Assembly: GCA_933822405.4 (NCBI GenBank)
Contig: CAKOGP040002336.1
Coordinates: forward strand, 1-64,000
Direction: 5' to 3'
Length of the DNA stretch: 64,000 bases
Source: Cylindrotheca closterium
Taxonomy: Eukaryota; Bacillariophyta; Bacillariophyceae; Bacillariales; Bacillariaceae
Part shown: positions 9,742 to 19,408 of the stretch, piece after piece
How the letters are laid out: every line of letters starts with the position of its first letter
How positions within the stretch are numbered: the stretch's first letter is position 1
The notes under the pieces: generated by a model
Databases searched by the model: none
What the model saw: the letters and a program-made list of their open reading frames with translations, nothing else
Told to the model about the DNA's origin: nothing
Program-made: the position numbers and the translations under genes

Positions 9742-10452
9742 TTAGGCAGCAGCCGCAAAGCGATCGTCCGCCATCGACTTGACAGTCCATATAAATTGCT
9801 CTCGATCTTCGGGACCTAGCAAGTCGGACATATTGCTTAGTGCCAGTCCCATCTTGATCAGTCGATCCAAGCGTTGTCGAGACTCAGAGAGCTCACTGAG
9901 TACACAGGCCTCATTGTTCAAAATGGACAGTTTGAGGATCACCCAATGCTTTGACAATGGTTGGGGATCCACAACGCTTTGAACCAAGCGAAACAAGTCG
10001 AGGGATTGCTTCAGTAAACGATTGCCGCTTGCTCCAACTGGGCTTCCCAGTAATATGGACACTGTGGCAAGATTGTACCATAGCACCCAAATAAATCCTC
10101 GCACATGGACTGACATTTGTTCGTCGTCCATGTCGTGCTCCATGGAAGAGCATTCCATTGGAGGTTCGATCCAAAGGAATTGGAGAAAGAGAAATGGTAA
10201 GCTTCCGTCGTTGAAGCTTCTCGTCCCAGTCATTTTATGTGCCAGAGCTTTGGAGCAATCAAGCCACGTATACTGATACATACGGTTGGTGCAGCTGATG
10301 TAGTCCTTACCCTTTTGGGCTCTGTTTGCAGCCCGGCAAGCCTTGGACAGCAAATGAAAGGCTTCGATTGCTTTACCTTCCTTCAGCTTGGTCACAGCAT
10401 AGTTGTTGTACTGCATGGTTTGCATACTAAGTTTGTAGTTTGAAGAATTCAT
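9742..10452 (-). CDS. TPR-like tandem-array protein, copy E (236 residues), mosaic of D and F types
   Basis: The 3' part, from about 9742 to 10212, is nearly identical to copy D; one visible base change turns LLDPEDRE into LLGPEDRE. Upstream of that point the sequence switches to the F/G/H type: MNSSNYKLSMQTMQYNN, AVTKLKEGKAIEAF, TRSFNDGS. The first variable loop (RAAN...KGKDYISCTNRMYQY) is private to this copy. The join lies inside the conserved TR-F-DGS block. All hallmarks remain intact, so it is probably functional. Conversion or unequal exchange between neighbours explains it best. Confidence 0.8.
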   Translation of the reverse strand: MNSSNYKLSMQTMQYNNYAVTKLKEGKAIEAFHLLSKACRAANRAQKGKDYISCTNRMYQYTWLDCSKALAHKMTGTRSFNDGSLPFLFLQFLWIEPPMECSSMEHDMDDEQMSVHVRGFIWVLWYNLATVSILLGSPVGASGNRLLKQSLDLFRLVQSVVDPQPLSKHWVILKLSILNNEACVLSELSESRQRLDRLIKMGLALSNMSDLLGPEDREQFIWTVKSMADDRFAAAA

Positions 10453-10584
10453 TTTCAGATTTTTTGTCTCTCAAGTTTGTGAGTGTTTTCAAAAGTTTGA
10501 GGATTTGCTTGAACTTGCAGTTCGGTTTGCTGGAGACGGCAATTCTATTGCCGAACCACACGACAAGTCTACCAAAGGTATTGG

Positions 10585-10611
10585 TGACGGCAAAAAGCAC
10601 CTATTCTGATC
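10585..10611 (-). promoter_or_regulatory. Array upstream element before copy E
   Basis: TGACGGCAAAAAGCACCTATTCTGATC lies about 133 nt upstream of the start. The palindrome is degenerate (TGACGGCA), but the AAAAAGCA spacer and TTCTGATC are kept. Confidence 0.45.
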
Positions 10612-11214
10612 AAACTAGCTGACACATATTCCTCCGGCCGATTGTTCGGTGTATCGTCGAGCGAACATCTTCTTAACGATGAAACATGTCGAACAACAAA
10701 TTTGTCTGAATTTGCAGGGCTTCGGACTGACTTTGTGAACTTTTGTTGTCCATTCGACACCAAACGCTTCTGTGTTCTCAGTATTCATCCCACGTGGAAA
10801 CCCAATTGTTCCGTATCATTTGATCCCACCGAGGTCTGCCATGCGCCGGATAAAATCTACTCTCAATCTACTCTCATTCCGTAGGTACCAGGGTACTGTA
10901 CCGGTCCCTGATACTTGGGGAAACTCCATCCAGAGAGTAAACTGATGAGATTCTACTCATCAAGTTTGCTCTTACACGAATATCGTCCAATTTATGAAAT
11001 GAAGGTGCAATGCAGATGTGCAGATGAAAGAAGCAGAAAGAGGAGGTACTTCGTTCAGCGACAGTACCAGCGCGGCACTAGTCTAGTAGTACCAGTCCCA
11101 GCTAGTAGCGGCCAGCTGTAGGATGCGATGAGTAGTATGTAGCAACACTGTATGATTGCATTTGTCACAAATACGTTGCCGGGGAACTATACTGTTAGGT
11201 AACGTCGTGTGTTC
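10612..11214. other. Intergenic, GTAC-rich
   Basis: No gene is supported. Around 10885-10915 and 11060-11110 the DNA is dense in GGTACC, GTACCGGTACC-like and CAGTACC motifs, which recur in other spacers of this window. Confidence 0.35.
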
Positions 11215-11500
11215 TAGAGATACAGTGCTTTGTATTTTATCATTGCTTACTAGTCAACTAGAAGGTGCCTCCTACCTACCAGTACCATTGCCATGTATAA
11301 AACAAGAAAATTATCTATATAATACGTCGGCTACTTCCATTGAGCAGTGGTACTCGATTCCCAGCACCTCCTGAAGCTTGACGCAGATGAAGACAGCCGT
11401 CGTAGTGTAAAGTGTTCCCATCGGCACAAGAGTAATAGATTTTGGATGGTGCGTAATAAGAGGGTCAGAAGTCACAAAGCCATATGGAAACACATTGCAC
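11215..11500 (-). pseudogene. Relic of the array's membrane-protein gene between copies E and F
   Basis: From 11335 (ATTGAGCAGTGGTACTCGATTCCCAGCACC) onward the sequence parallels 14043-14190 and, with more changes, 19690-19800 of the intact gene (GATTCCCAACAGCTGAAACATG; GTTCC, then AATAGATTT). Short pieces at 11250-11300 correspond to the 3' end. The frame is broken and an internal segment is missing. A TGACGTCAAA element at 11617-11626 sits where that gene's own promoter would have been. Confidence 0.6.
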
Positions 11501-12336
11501 CGGGTAACAATTGCTTGAAGTTGAAGTTCGGCTTGTTGGTGACGGCAATTCGTAACGGGAACCGGTACCGCAGTGCGTTCTGGTAGAATCTTCGAATTCC
11601 AGTGCCAAAGCAATAAGTGACGTCAAACCATTCCGTCTGATTAAACCATTCCCGAACCCTTCGTCACGAACAGATGAGAAACCTTTCTCCGGCCGAACAG
11701 TTCGCTAAAAATGGTCATGATGCATCATCGCACCATCGACATTTAGGGGTATAATACCATGAAAGAAAAAAATGTTACCACAAATCTGATCTGTCCTGCG
11801 ATGCGGTTGAAATCTACAGCACTTTGAGCTTGATTTTGTTGGTATCTGCGAAGGGTATGATGGATCCAAGAGAAGCGTTTTGAGCGAAAAGTGGCCTTTT
11901 ATAAACTGTCGGACATATCAAAAGTCAACTGCAGCTTCAAAACCAAACGACTTCTCGTATTTCAACCTTGTGGTGGTTTCAACGAGAATGCAACAAGAAC
12001 CTCACGATAAGACAAATGCAACCTCCACACGACAATATCAAAACAGTAAAGTTCGTTCTAAATATTACACATTATAGTTTACAGTATTGGTGTAAATACT
12101 CTATTATTGCGATGTGGTTGATTGATTCCCAGCAACTGAAGCGTAACGCCCGAAAAATGTTGCAGCGCGCCAAGAGGAGATACTAGATTTAGCATCTGGA
12201 AGGGCTTCGCATGAACTTGGTGCAATCAAAAAAGCCAGAGGAGGAAACGATAACCGTATATTGCTGCTGCTGCAGCAGAGAGGAAAAATGCTGCAGAGGG
12301 AAGGTAGCGTGCCGATATATGCGTCAAGTAACAATA
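11501..12336. other. Spacer 3' of copy F; left edge of the homogenised tract
   Basis: From 11843 to about 12020 the spacer aligns with 17266-17450, with many differences and indels. From about 12025 onward it becomes essentially identical to the sequence 3' of copy H. A CTG/CAG-rich run (GCTGCTGCTGCAGCAG) lies at about 12263-12278. No separate gene is supported. Confidence 0.45.
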
Positions 12337-13047
12337 CTACGCGGCAGCAGCGAAGCGGTCGTCCGCCATCGACTTGACCGTCCATATAAATTGCTCTCGA
12401 TCTTCGGGGTCTAGCATGTCTGAGAGACTGCTTAGTGCCAGTCCCATCTTGATCAGTCGATCCAAGCGTTGTCGAGATTCAGAAAGCTCACTGAGTACAC
12501 AGGCCTCATTGTTCAAAATGGACAGCTTGAGGATCACCCAATGCTTTGACAATGGTTGGGGATCCACAACGCTTTGAACCAAGCGAAACAGGTCCAGGGA
12601 TTGCTTCAGCAAGCGATGCCCGCGTGCTTCAACTGGGTTGCCCAGTAGGATGGATACAATGGCAAGATTGTACCACAGCACCCAAATGAAACCTCGGACA
12701 TGGACTGACATTTCTTCCTCCTCCATGTCCTCCTCCATGGGGGAACAGTATTCCATTGGAGGTTCGATCCAAAGGAATTGGAGAAAGAGAAATGGCAAAC
12801 TGCCATCGTTAAAGCTTCTCGTTCCCTTCATTTTGTGTGCCAGAGCTTTCGAGCAATCAAGCCACGTATACTGATACATACGATTGCAATTGGAATCGTC
12901 GTCGTTGTGAGCTGCATCATGTGCGGCTCGGCAAGCCTTGGACAGCAAATGGAAGGCTTCAATAGCTTTACCTTCCTTCAGCTTGGTCACAGCATCATTG
13001 TTGTACTGTATGGTTTGCATACTAAGTTTGTAGTTTGAAGAATCCAT
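12337..13047 (-). CDS. TPR-like tandem-array protein, copy F (236 residues), identical to G and H
   Basis: The frame is open to 13176, but the ATG at 13045-13047 (MDSSNYKLSMQTIQYNN) was chosen. It aligns with the starts of all other copies and gives the same 236 residues as D and E, and the upstream extension diverges between copies. Two acidic variable loops are present (RAAHDAAHNDDDSNCNRMYQY and MEYCSPMEEDMEEEEMS). TPR-like helices occupy about residues 17-40 and 120-200, with the invariant HVRGFIWVLWYNLAIVSILLG between them. The predicted protein is the same in copies F, G and H. The function is unknown. Confidence 0.82.
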   Translation of the reverse strand: MDSSNYKLSMQTIQYNNDAVTKLKEGKAIEAFHLLSKACRAAHDAAHNDDDSNCNRMYQYTWLDCSKALAHKMKGTRSFNDGSLPFLFLQFLWIEPPMEYCSPMEEDMEEEEMSVHVRGFIWVLWYNLAIVSILLGNPVEARGHRLLKQSLDLFRLVQSVVDPQPLSKHWVILKLSILNNEACVLSELSESRQRLDRLIKMGLALSSLSDMLDPEDREQFIWTVKSMADDRFAAAA

Positions 13048-13238
13048 TTTCAGATTTTGTTTTTTCACGATTGTGAGTTTGTCGTTTTCAAAAGTTGTGG
13101 GTGTTTTCTCAACGATTCGGAAATTGCTTGAAGTTCTTCGGTTGAAGTTTTGGCTGACCTGCAATATTGACGCCAACTAATGTAACTTTGCTACTGGAGG
13201 CTACGATAACTTCCTTAAAAAAATAATGCTGGAAAAGG

Positions 13239-13265
13239 TGACGCCAAACAACCGCGCTTCTGATT
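13239..13265 (-). promoter_or_regulatory. Array upstream element before copy F
   Basis: TGACGCCAAACAACCGCGCTTCTGATT lies about 190 nt upstream of the start. An almost identical block precedes copy H at the same distance. Confidence 0.5.
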
Positions 13266-13929
13266 GAACAATCTGTATCATCAGATAAGGAATGACTGAT
13301 ACAGCTTCCTCCGAGGGAACAGATCGCTTAGACATCTACTTAGTATCGTTGTCAATCTTCCGGATAATTACTTAAATGCGAGAGAGGTCGAGTTTCAGTT
13401 TATTTGTGAATTTTTAAGTGTTCGGAGTCATCACTTCAACTGCTTTTTACACCTCTCCAAAAATACCTCCGTTGTCCTATTTTTCCTCATCACATATATT
13501 TCTCTTTTTTTAATCATCTGCCGAAATGATCCCACGTCTGATTGTGCCCCGAAACAAAAAATATTTGACAATAAGGATGGTACGTGTACCGTATCAATAC
13601 GGTACATGCGCTCCTCACGTAAAATTCAACCGTTTTTCTTTTAAAATATATTATCATCAGCCTCTTTTATATTAGGACGTCAGCTATTCCGAGAAAATTC
13701 AAATTTCATAAGTATATTGCTCCGGAGTCAGTCACTCTTCCACGTAGCTTTCCAAAATACCTTTGATGTCAATGTCATATTTTGACTCACCATCTCATTC
13801 ATCGTTGTACATAGATATGTAAAATATGATATTGCATTGCCGTTAGGTACTAGGTCTTCCCAGCGTCAATACCATTCGCAAGGAAACGTGTGGTTCTAGA
13901 GATAGAGCAAATTGTCTTATGATAGTAGG
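13266..13929. other. Spacer between copies F and G, right half
   Basis: No gene is supported. The left end matches DNA upstream of copy H (GAGGGAACAGATCGCTTAGACATC). Palindromic GTACCGTAT...ATACGGTAC occurs near 13582-13606. Confidence 0.35.
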
Positions 13930-14210
13930 AACCGTACGTTATTGCTTGGTGCAAATACGTGCGGTGGTAGGAGGACCTACCGTTGCCACGATACAGCAGA
14001 ATTCTCTGTATAATACTATCTTCTGAGAGTGTGAGGACAGCTACCACCATTGAGCAGTGGTACTTGATTCCCAGCACCTGAAGCTTGACGCAGATGAAGG
14101 CAACCGTAGTGCAAAGTGTTCCCACGGCACAAGAGTAATAGATTTTGGATGGTGCGTAATAAGAGGGCCAGAAGTCACAAAGCCGTGTGGACACTGCGTT
14201 TTTCTCAGAG
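13930..14210 (-). pseudogene. Relic of the array's membrane-protein gene between copies F and G
   Basis: Positions about 13949-14040 (GGTGCAAATACGTG, CCGTTGCCACGATACAGCA, GAGTGTGAGGACAGC) match 19429-19501 of the intact gene. Positions 14068-14165 (GATTCCCAGCACCTGAAGC, GTTCCCACGGCACAAGAGTA, ATAGATTTTGG) match 19687-19775. About 180 nt of the parent between these blocks is missing. The order and strand are parental. A TGACGTCAACC element at 14458 marks the relic promoter. Confidence 0.7.
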
Positions 14211-15219
14211 CACACGACTAACAATACAACATTAAATACCGCGTTAAGGTCGTGGTACTAAGGTAATGTATGCATCTTCTGTGAGATACGTCAGACACAT
14301 TGGACATCGTTACGATTACTTGATGTTGCAGTTGAAGTTGCAGTTGAGGATGCAGTTGAAGTTTGGTTTCCCCGTGGCTGGAATTTTTGTGACCGGTACT
14401 CGTAGTGGTACACGTGCCTTCTAGCGTAACAGTGAATTCCAGTCCAAAACAATAGGTGACGTCAACCAATTTTAAACCATTCCCAAACCGCTCGTCACGA
14501 ATCAGATGATACCGTACACCTTTCACCTTTCTCCGGCCGAACAATTCCATTCGTGAACATCACATCGCGAATCCGTTGATTTTATTATTGAGTTGAGCAG
14601 TTCTCTGTATTGTCGGACAAATGCCACCAGAGGAACGACGAAATAGTGGGAAAACGTGACATCTCGGAGGCTCTCTATTCTACCGGTAGTAAACTAAACA
14701 TTTAAAAACTTCAGCAGCTCGCATCATGTCATTTTTATGATCAGGACTAGGACTAATACATACCGGTACATGTATATTATTGAAAAAAGATCAGTGAAAC
14801 TGATTCCAAGAGGTTAGCTTTCGCGGTCTTCTTGTTCACATCCTTGCTCTTTGCGACAAGCGTTTTCTTGAAGCGAAGAGAGGCATTGTACATAATTGGA
14901 AATGGGATCCGGCACTAATCCAATGCGGCTTCAAAAACATGCAACTTCTCGTATTTGATTCTGAAAAACGTTTTCTAAATACTCTATTATTGAGATGTGG
15001 TTGATTGATTCCCAGCAACTGAAGCGTAACGCCCGAAAAATGTTGCAGCGCGCCAAGAGGAGATACTAGATTTAGCATCTGGAAGGGCTTCGCATGAACT
15101 TGGTGCAATCAAAAAAGCCAGAGGAGGAAACGATAACCGTATATTGCTGCTGCTGCAGCAGAGAGGAAAAATGCTGCAGAGGGAAGGTAGCGTGCCGATA
15201 TATGCGTCAAGTAACAATA
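14211..15219. other. Spacer 3' of copy G
   Basis: The part up to 14560 shares patches with 11500-11700 (CTCGTCACGAA, CTTTCTCCGGCCGAACA). From about 14980 to the stop of copy G the DNA is nearly identical to the flanks of F and H, which marks the left edge of the homogenised tract in this copy. No gene is supported. Confidence 0.4.
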
Positions 15220-15930
15220 CTACGCGGCAGCAGCGAAGCGGTCGTCCGCCATCGACTTGACCGTCCATATAAATTGCTCTCGATCTTCGGGGTCTAGCAT
15301 GTCTGAGAGACTGCTTAGTGCCAGTCCCATCTTGATCAGTCGATCCAAGCGTTGTCGAGATTCAGAAAGCTCACTGAGTACACAGGCCTCATTGTTCAAA
15401 ATGGACAGCTTGAGGATCACCCAATGCTTTGACAATGGTTGGGGATCCACAACGCTTTGAACCAAGCGAAACAGGTCCAGGGATTGCTTCAGCAAGCGAT
15501 GCCCGCGTGCTTCAACTGGGTTGCCCAGTAGGATGGATACAATGGCAAGATTGTACCACAGCACCCAAATGAAACCTCGGACATGGACTGACATTTCTTC
15601 CTCCTCCATGTCCTCCTCCATGGGGGAACAGTATTCCATTGGAGGTTCGATCCAAAGGAATTGGAGAAAGAGAAATGGCAAACTGCCATCGTTAAAGCTT
15701 CTCGTTCCCTTCATTTTGTGTGCCAGAGCTTTCGAGCAATCAAGCCACGTATACTGATACATACGATTGCAATTGGAATCGTCGTCGTTGTGAGCTGCAT
15801 CATGTGCGGCTCGGCAAGCCTTGGACAGCAAATGGAAGGCTTCAATAGCTTTACCTTCCTTCAGCTTGGTCACAGCATCATTGTTGTACTGTATGGTTTG
15901 CATACTAAGTTTGTAGTTTGAAGAATCCAT
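15220..15930 (-). CDS. TPR-like tandem-array protein, copy G (236 residues), identical to F and H
   Basis: The protein is the same as copy F throughout. The ATG at 15928-15930 was chosen by alignment with the other copies; the frame extends only seven codons further. The near-identical DNA continues about 240 nt past the stop and about 60 nt upstream of the start, then stops abruptly on both sides, unlike in F and H, which share longer flanks. All family hallmarks are intact. The function is unknown. Confidence 0.82.
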   Translation of the reverse strand: MDSSNYKLSMQTIQYNNDAVTKLKEGKAIEAFHLLSKACRAAHDAAHNDDDSNCNRMYQYTWLDCSKALAHKMKGTRSFNDGSLPFLFLQFLWIEPPMEYCSPMEEDMEEEEMSVHVRGFIWVLWYNLAIVSILLGNPVEARGHRLLKQSLDLFRLVQSVVDPQPLSKHWVILKLSILNNEACVLSELSESRQRLDRLIKMGLALSSLSDMLDPEDREQFIWTVKSMADDRFAAAA

Positions 15931-16054
15931 TTTCAGATTTTGCTTTTTCACGATTGTGAGTTTGTCGTTTTCAAAAGTTGTGGGTGTTTTTTCAACGATT
16001 TGGAAATTGCTTCACGTTCTTTGGTTGAAGTTTTGGTACGGAGAAACTCTACGT

Positions 16055-16081
16055 TGACGCAAAATAATTTTGCTTCTGATC
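16055..16081 (-). promoter_or_regulatory. Array upstream element before copy G
   Basis: TGACGCAAAATAATTTTGCTTCTGATCG lies about 125 nt upstream of the start. It differs clearly from the F and H elements even though the coding regions are identical, which supports local conversion of the gene body only. Confidence 0.5.
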
Positions 16082-16984
16082 GAATAATTTGACTGATATC
16101 ATACCAGAAGTCCAGTTTTCGGAATTTCTACTTTTTCGGATTCATCTCACTTCAACTGCTCTTTACACCTCTCCAAATTTTAATATATATCTTCATTGTC
16201 TCATGTTTTACATCCGACCCCACCATTTTCACATACCCCGTTGATCTCTATTCCGAGAAAGAATGCAAAGACTTAAAGATCCGCCGGAATGATCCCATGT
16301 GCCATAGTGCCCCGAAACAAATCGTTTGATAATAGATATGGTACCAAATCAAATTTATCGATCATATGCGCTCCCCGAAATAAGTACGGTACACTACCAA
16401 ATCACGTTGATCGATCGTAATGAATATAATGCGCTCCCCGGGAAATTCATCATTTTTTACCATTCTTTCAAAAACTTCCTAATACGGGAGCACAGAACAG
16501 TTCTCTTCATCATCCGCTTTGTATTGTTGTACCACCATGACCCTTCCAGATATATATCTTATCACAACGGTACTTGCAAATAATACTGTTCTGGAGTCAG
16601 TCGAAAGAGTGAAGTGATGCTCTACACACGTAGCTTTCCAAACTACATGTGACGGCAATGTCCTAATTTTTACTCATCTCCTTCATCCTTCGTGAGATGC
16701 TCTGCTGTTCTTCATTTTCCTAAACAAGCATGCTGAAGAAATCTAATCTGAATTTGTCGCATCTTCCACCAAGACCGACGACAGTAGCAAGGATGAGTAG
16801 TACCTACTAGCACAGTGCTGGACAGCTAGGTATGAGAACACTCCCTCGCCATCGCGACAAATATATTGCATTTGTCACAAAAACATTGCGGGGGTTGGGT
16901 ACTAGGTTTTCAGCGTCAATCTGTACCATTAGCAAGTGTTTTTGAACGAATGTTCAAGAGATCGAGAAAATTATTTTAGGTACA
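16082..16984. other. Spacer between copies G and H, AT-rich
   Basis: No gene is supported. An 85-residue open frame at 16326-16583 on the plus strand has no recognisable features. A partial repeat of CAAATCA...GATCGAT...GCGCTCCCCG occurs at about 16346-16380 and 16399-16440. Confidence 0.35.
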
Positions 16985-17150
16985 TTATTGCTTGGTGCAG
17001 ATAGGTACCGTTGCCAGATAAAGCAACAGTTTCTGCATAATACCTCCTCCCAAGAGTGTGAGGACGGCTGGCACCTTTGAGCAGTGGCACTTGATTCCCA
17101 GCAGCCGAAGCAACACTTGACGCAGATGAAGGCAGCCGTATTTTACTGTA
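16985..17150 (-). pseudogene. Relic of the array's membrane-protein gene between copies G and H
   Basis: This is the clearest relic. GGTGCAGATAGGTACCGTTGCCAGATAAAGCA at about 16994-17025 matches 19429-19460 of the intact gene, followed by TTTCTGCATAATACC and AAGAGTGTGAGGACGGCT against 19462-19501. Then, after a deletion of about 190 nt, GATTCCCAGCAGCCGAAGC matches 19687-19705. The frame is lost. Confidence 0.7.
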
Positions 17151-17764
17151 GTCAGAAGAATCATTGAAGTTGAGATTCGAAAAGTCCGGGGGGTTCGGTC
17201 TCGCGTGTCTGCTGGACTTATTGCTCGTGCAGTTGTTCTTGGCCGCTACACTAGTACTACTGTATCTGCGAAGGGTATAATGGATCCAAGAGAAGCGTTT
17301 TGAGCGAAAAGTGGCCTTTTATAAAGCGTCGGACGTATCACAAGTTACCTACAGCTCGAAAACGAAACGACTTCAGCCTTGTGGTGGCTTCAACGAGAAT
17401 GCAGCAAGAACCTCCCGATAGGATCCTTGTGATTTCAAGCAGAATGCAACCTCCTCACGACAATATCAAAACAGTAAAGTTCGTTCTAAATATTACACAT
17501 TATAGTTTACAGTATTGGTGTAAATACTCTATTATTGCGATGTGGTTGATTGATTCCCAGCAACTGAAGCGTAACGCCCGAAAAATGTTGCAGCGCGCCA
17601 AGAGGAGATACTAGATTTAGCATCTGGAAGGGCTTCGCATGAACTTGGTGCAATCAAAAAAGCCAGAGGAGGAAACGATAACCGTATATTGCTGCTGCTG
17701 CAGCAGAGAGGAAAAATGCTGCAGAGGGAAGGTAGCGTGCCGATATATGCGTCAAGTAACAATA

Positions 17765-18475
17765 CTACGCGGCAGCAGCGAAGCGGTCGTCCGCCATCGA
17801 CTTGACCGTCCATATAAATTGCTCTCGATCTTCGGGGTCTAGCATGTCTGAGAGACTGCTTAGTGCCAGTCCCATCTTGATCAGTCGATCCAAGCGTTGT
17901 CGAGATTCAGAAAGCTCACTGAGTACACAGGCCTCATTGTTCAAAATGGACAGCTTGAGGATCACCCAATGCTTTGACAATGGTTGGGGATCCACAACGC
18001 TTTGAACCAAGCGAAACAGGTCCAGGGATTGCTTCAGCAAGCGATGCCCGCGTGCTTCAACTGGGTTGCCCAGTAGGATGGATACAATGGCAAGATTGTA
18101 CCACAGCACCCAAATGAAACCTCGGACATGGACTGACATTTCTTCCTCCTCCATGTCCTCCTCCATGGGGGAACAGTATTCCATTGGAGGTTCGATCCAA
18201 AGGAATTGGAGAAAGAGAAATGGCAAACTGCCATCGTTAAAGCTTCTCGTTCCCTTCATTTTGTGTGCCAGAGCTTTCGAGCAATCAAGCCACGTATACT
18301 GATACATACGATTGCAATTGGAATCGTCGTCGTTGTGAGCTGCATCATGTGCGGCTCGGCAAGCCTTGGACAGCAAATGGAAGGCTTCAATAGCTTTACC
18401 TTCCTTCAGCTTGGTCACAGCATCATTGTTGTACTGTATGGTTTGCATACTAAGTTTGTAGTTTGAAGAATCCAT
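17765..18475 (-). CDS. TPR-like tandem-array protein, copy H (236 residues), identical to F and G
   Basis: This is the copy nearest the intact membrane-protein gene. The frame stays open to 18583, but the aligned ATG at 18473-18475 was chosen. The predicted protein is the same as F and G. Upstream DNA is shared with copy F, except that H lacks about 10 nt (GATTCGGAAA-like) at about 18540 and diverges beyond about 18590. The architecture is TPR-like helices, two acidic variable loops, the HVRGFIWVLWYNLAIVSILLG core and a DDRFAAAA end. The function is unknown. Confidence 0.82.
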   Translation of the reverse strand: MDSSNYKLSMQTIQYNNDAVTKLKEGKAIEAFHLLSKACRAAHDAAHNDDDSNCNRMYQYTWLDCSKALAHKMKGTRSFNDGSLPFLFLQFLWIEPPMEYCSPMEEDMEEEEMSVHVRGFIWVLWYNLAIVSILLGNPVEARGHRLLKQSLDLFRLVQSVVDPQPLSKHWVILKLSILNNEACVLSELSESRQRLDRLIKMGLALSSLSDMLDPEDREQFIWTVKSMADDRFAAAA

Positions 18476-18670
18476 TTTCAGATTTTGTTTTTTCACGATT
18501 GTGAGTTTGTCGTTTTCAAAAGTTGTGGGTGTTTTCTCAAATTGCTTGAAGTTCTTCGGTTGAAGTTTTGGCTGACCTGCCATATGAAAATAACGCGAAC
18601 TCCGTTACTTTGTTACTGTAGTGCACTGTACGGTGGGATATTGTACGGATAAAACAGAACTGGAAAAAGG

Positions 18671-18697
18671 TGACGCCAAACAACCGCGCTTCTGATT
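18671..18697 (-). promoter_or_regulatory. Array upstream element before copy H
   Basis: TGACGCCAAACAACCGCGCTTCTGATT lies about 196 nt upstream of the start and is nearly identical to the copy F element. Confidence 0.5.
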
Positions 18698-19408
18698 GAT
18701 ACCGAGGGAACAGATCGCTTGGACATCTACTTAGTATCGTTGTCAATCTTCCGGACATATCCCTCAATGCGAGAGAGGTCGAGTTTCAGAATACTTTGGA
18801 ATTTATACTCCATCAATCAAAAAATACCTCCGTTGTCCTATTTTTGACGAATTCAGATCTCAAAATATCCGGCGAAATGATCCCGTGTGCGATAGTGCCC
18901 CGAAACAAAGTATTCGACTATAAGTATGGTACCAAATCGAATGATAGTATCAAATCATATGATATATGCACAGTGCACAGATTTGAATCTTGCCTGATGA
19001 CTGCCATTCCAAGTACCAGGAGGTACCAGGTACGAGTACCTTGAACCTGGTACTGGATTATACTATCGCATATTCATGCGCTCCTCCTGACAAACATGCG
19101 CTCCTCCTGGTGACACTATATACCGGTCTGTACCTGATACCAGGTACCGATACATGTGATACAAGTGTACCGTCAACACACACAAATTGTACCACTACGA
19201 GTAGGTAACTTGGATATGCTGTTACATAATGTATATGTATATATATTAGTGGGAAGACCTCCAATTTTGTAGACTTTATTTTAATAATCTGAGGTCTATT
19301 TCGCACATTCTCTCACTGACCATCATTTTCAGAATTTTCTTAAACAAAGCACAAAAAACAATAACTGACAGCCAACAAATTTAGAAACATGACATTCGTT
19401 CGCACTAC
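18698..19408. other. Intergenic, dense GTACC-type motifs
   Basis: No gene is supported. Between 19011 and 19155 the motif GTACC/GGTAC occurs many times (CCAGGAGGTACCAGGTACGAGTACC, CCTGATACCAGGTACC), and CATGCGCTCCTCCTG is repeated at 19075 and 19096. The stretch separates the last TPR copy from the intact membrane-protein gene. Confidence 0.45.

Noticed and set aside
12104..12414. Small frames repeated identically 3' of copies F, G and H
   Set aside because: They recur only because the DNA is nearly identical in the three copies; none is shared with the other five copies.
13048..13176. N-terminal extension of copy F (and the similar one of copy H)
   Set aside because: The extension is not shared in frame by the other copies, while the internal ATG aligns with all eight starts.
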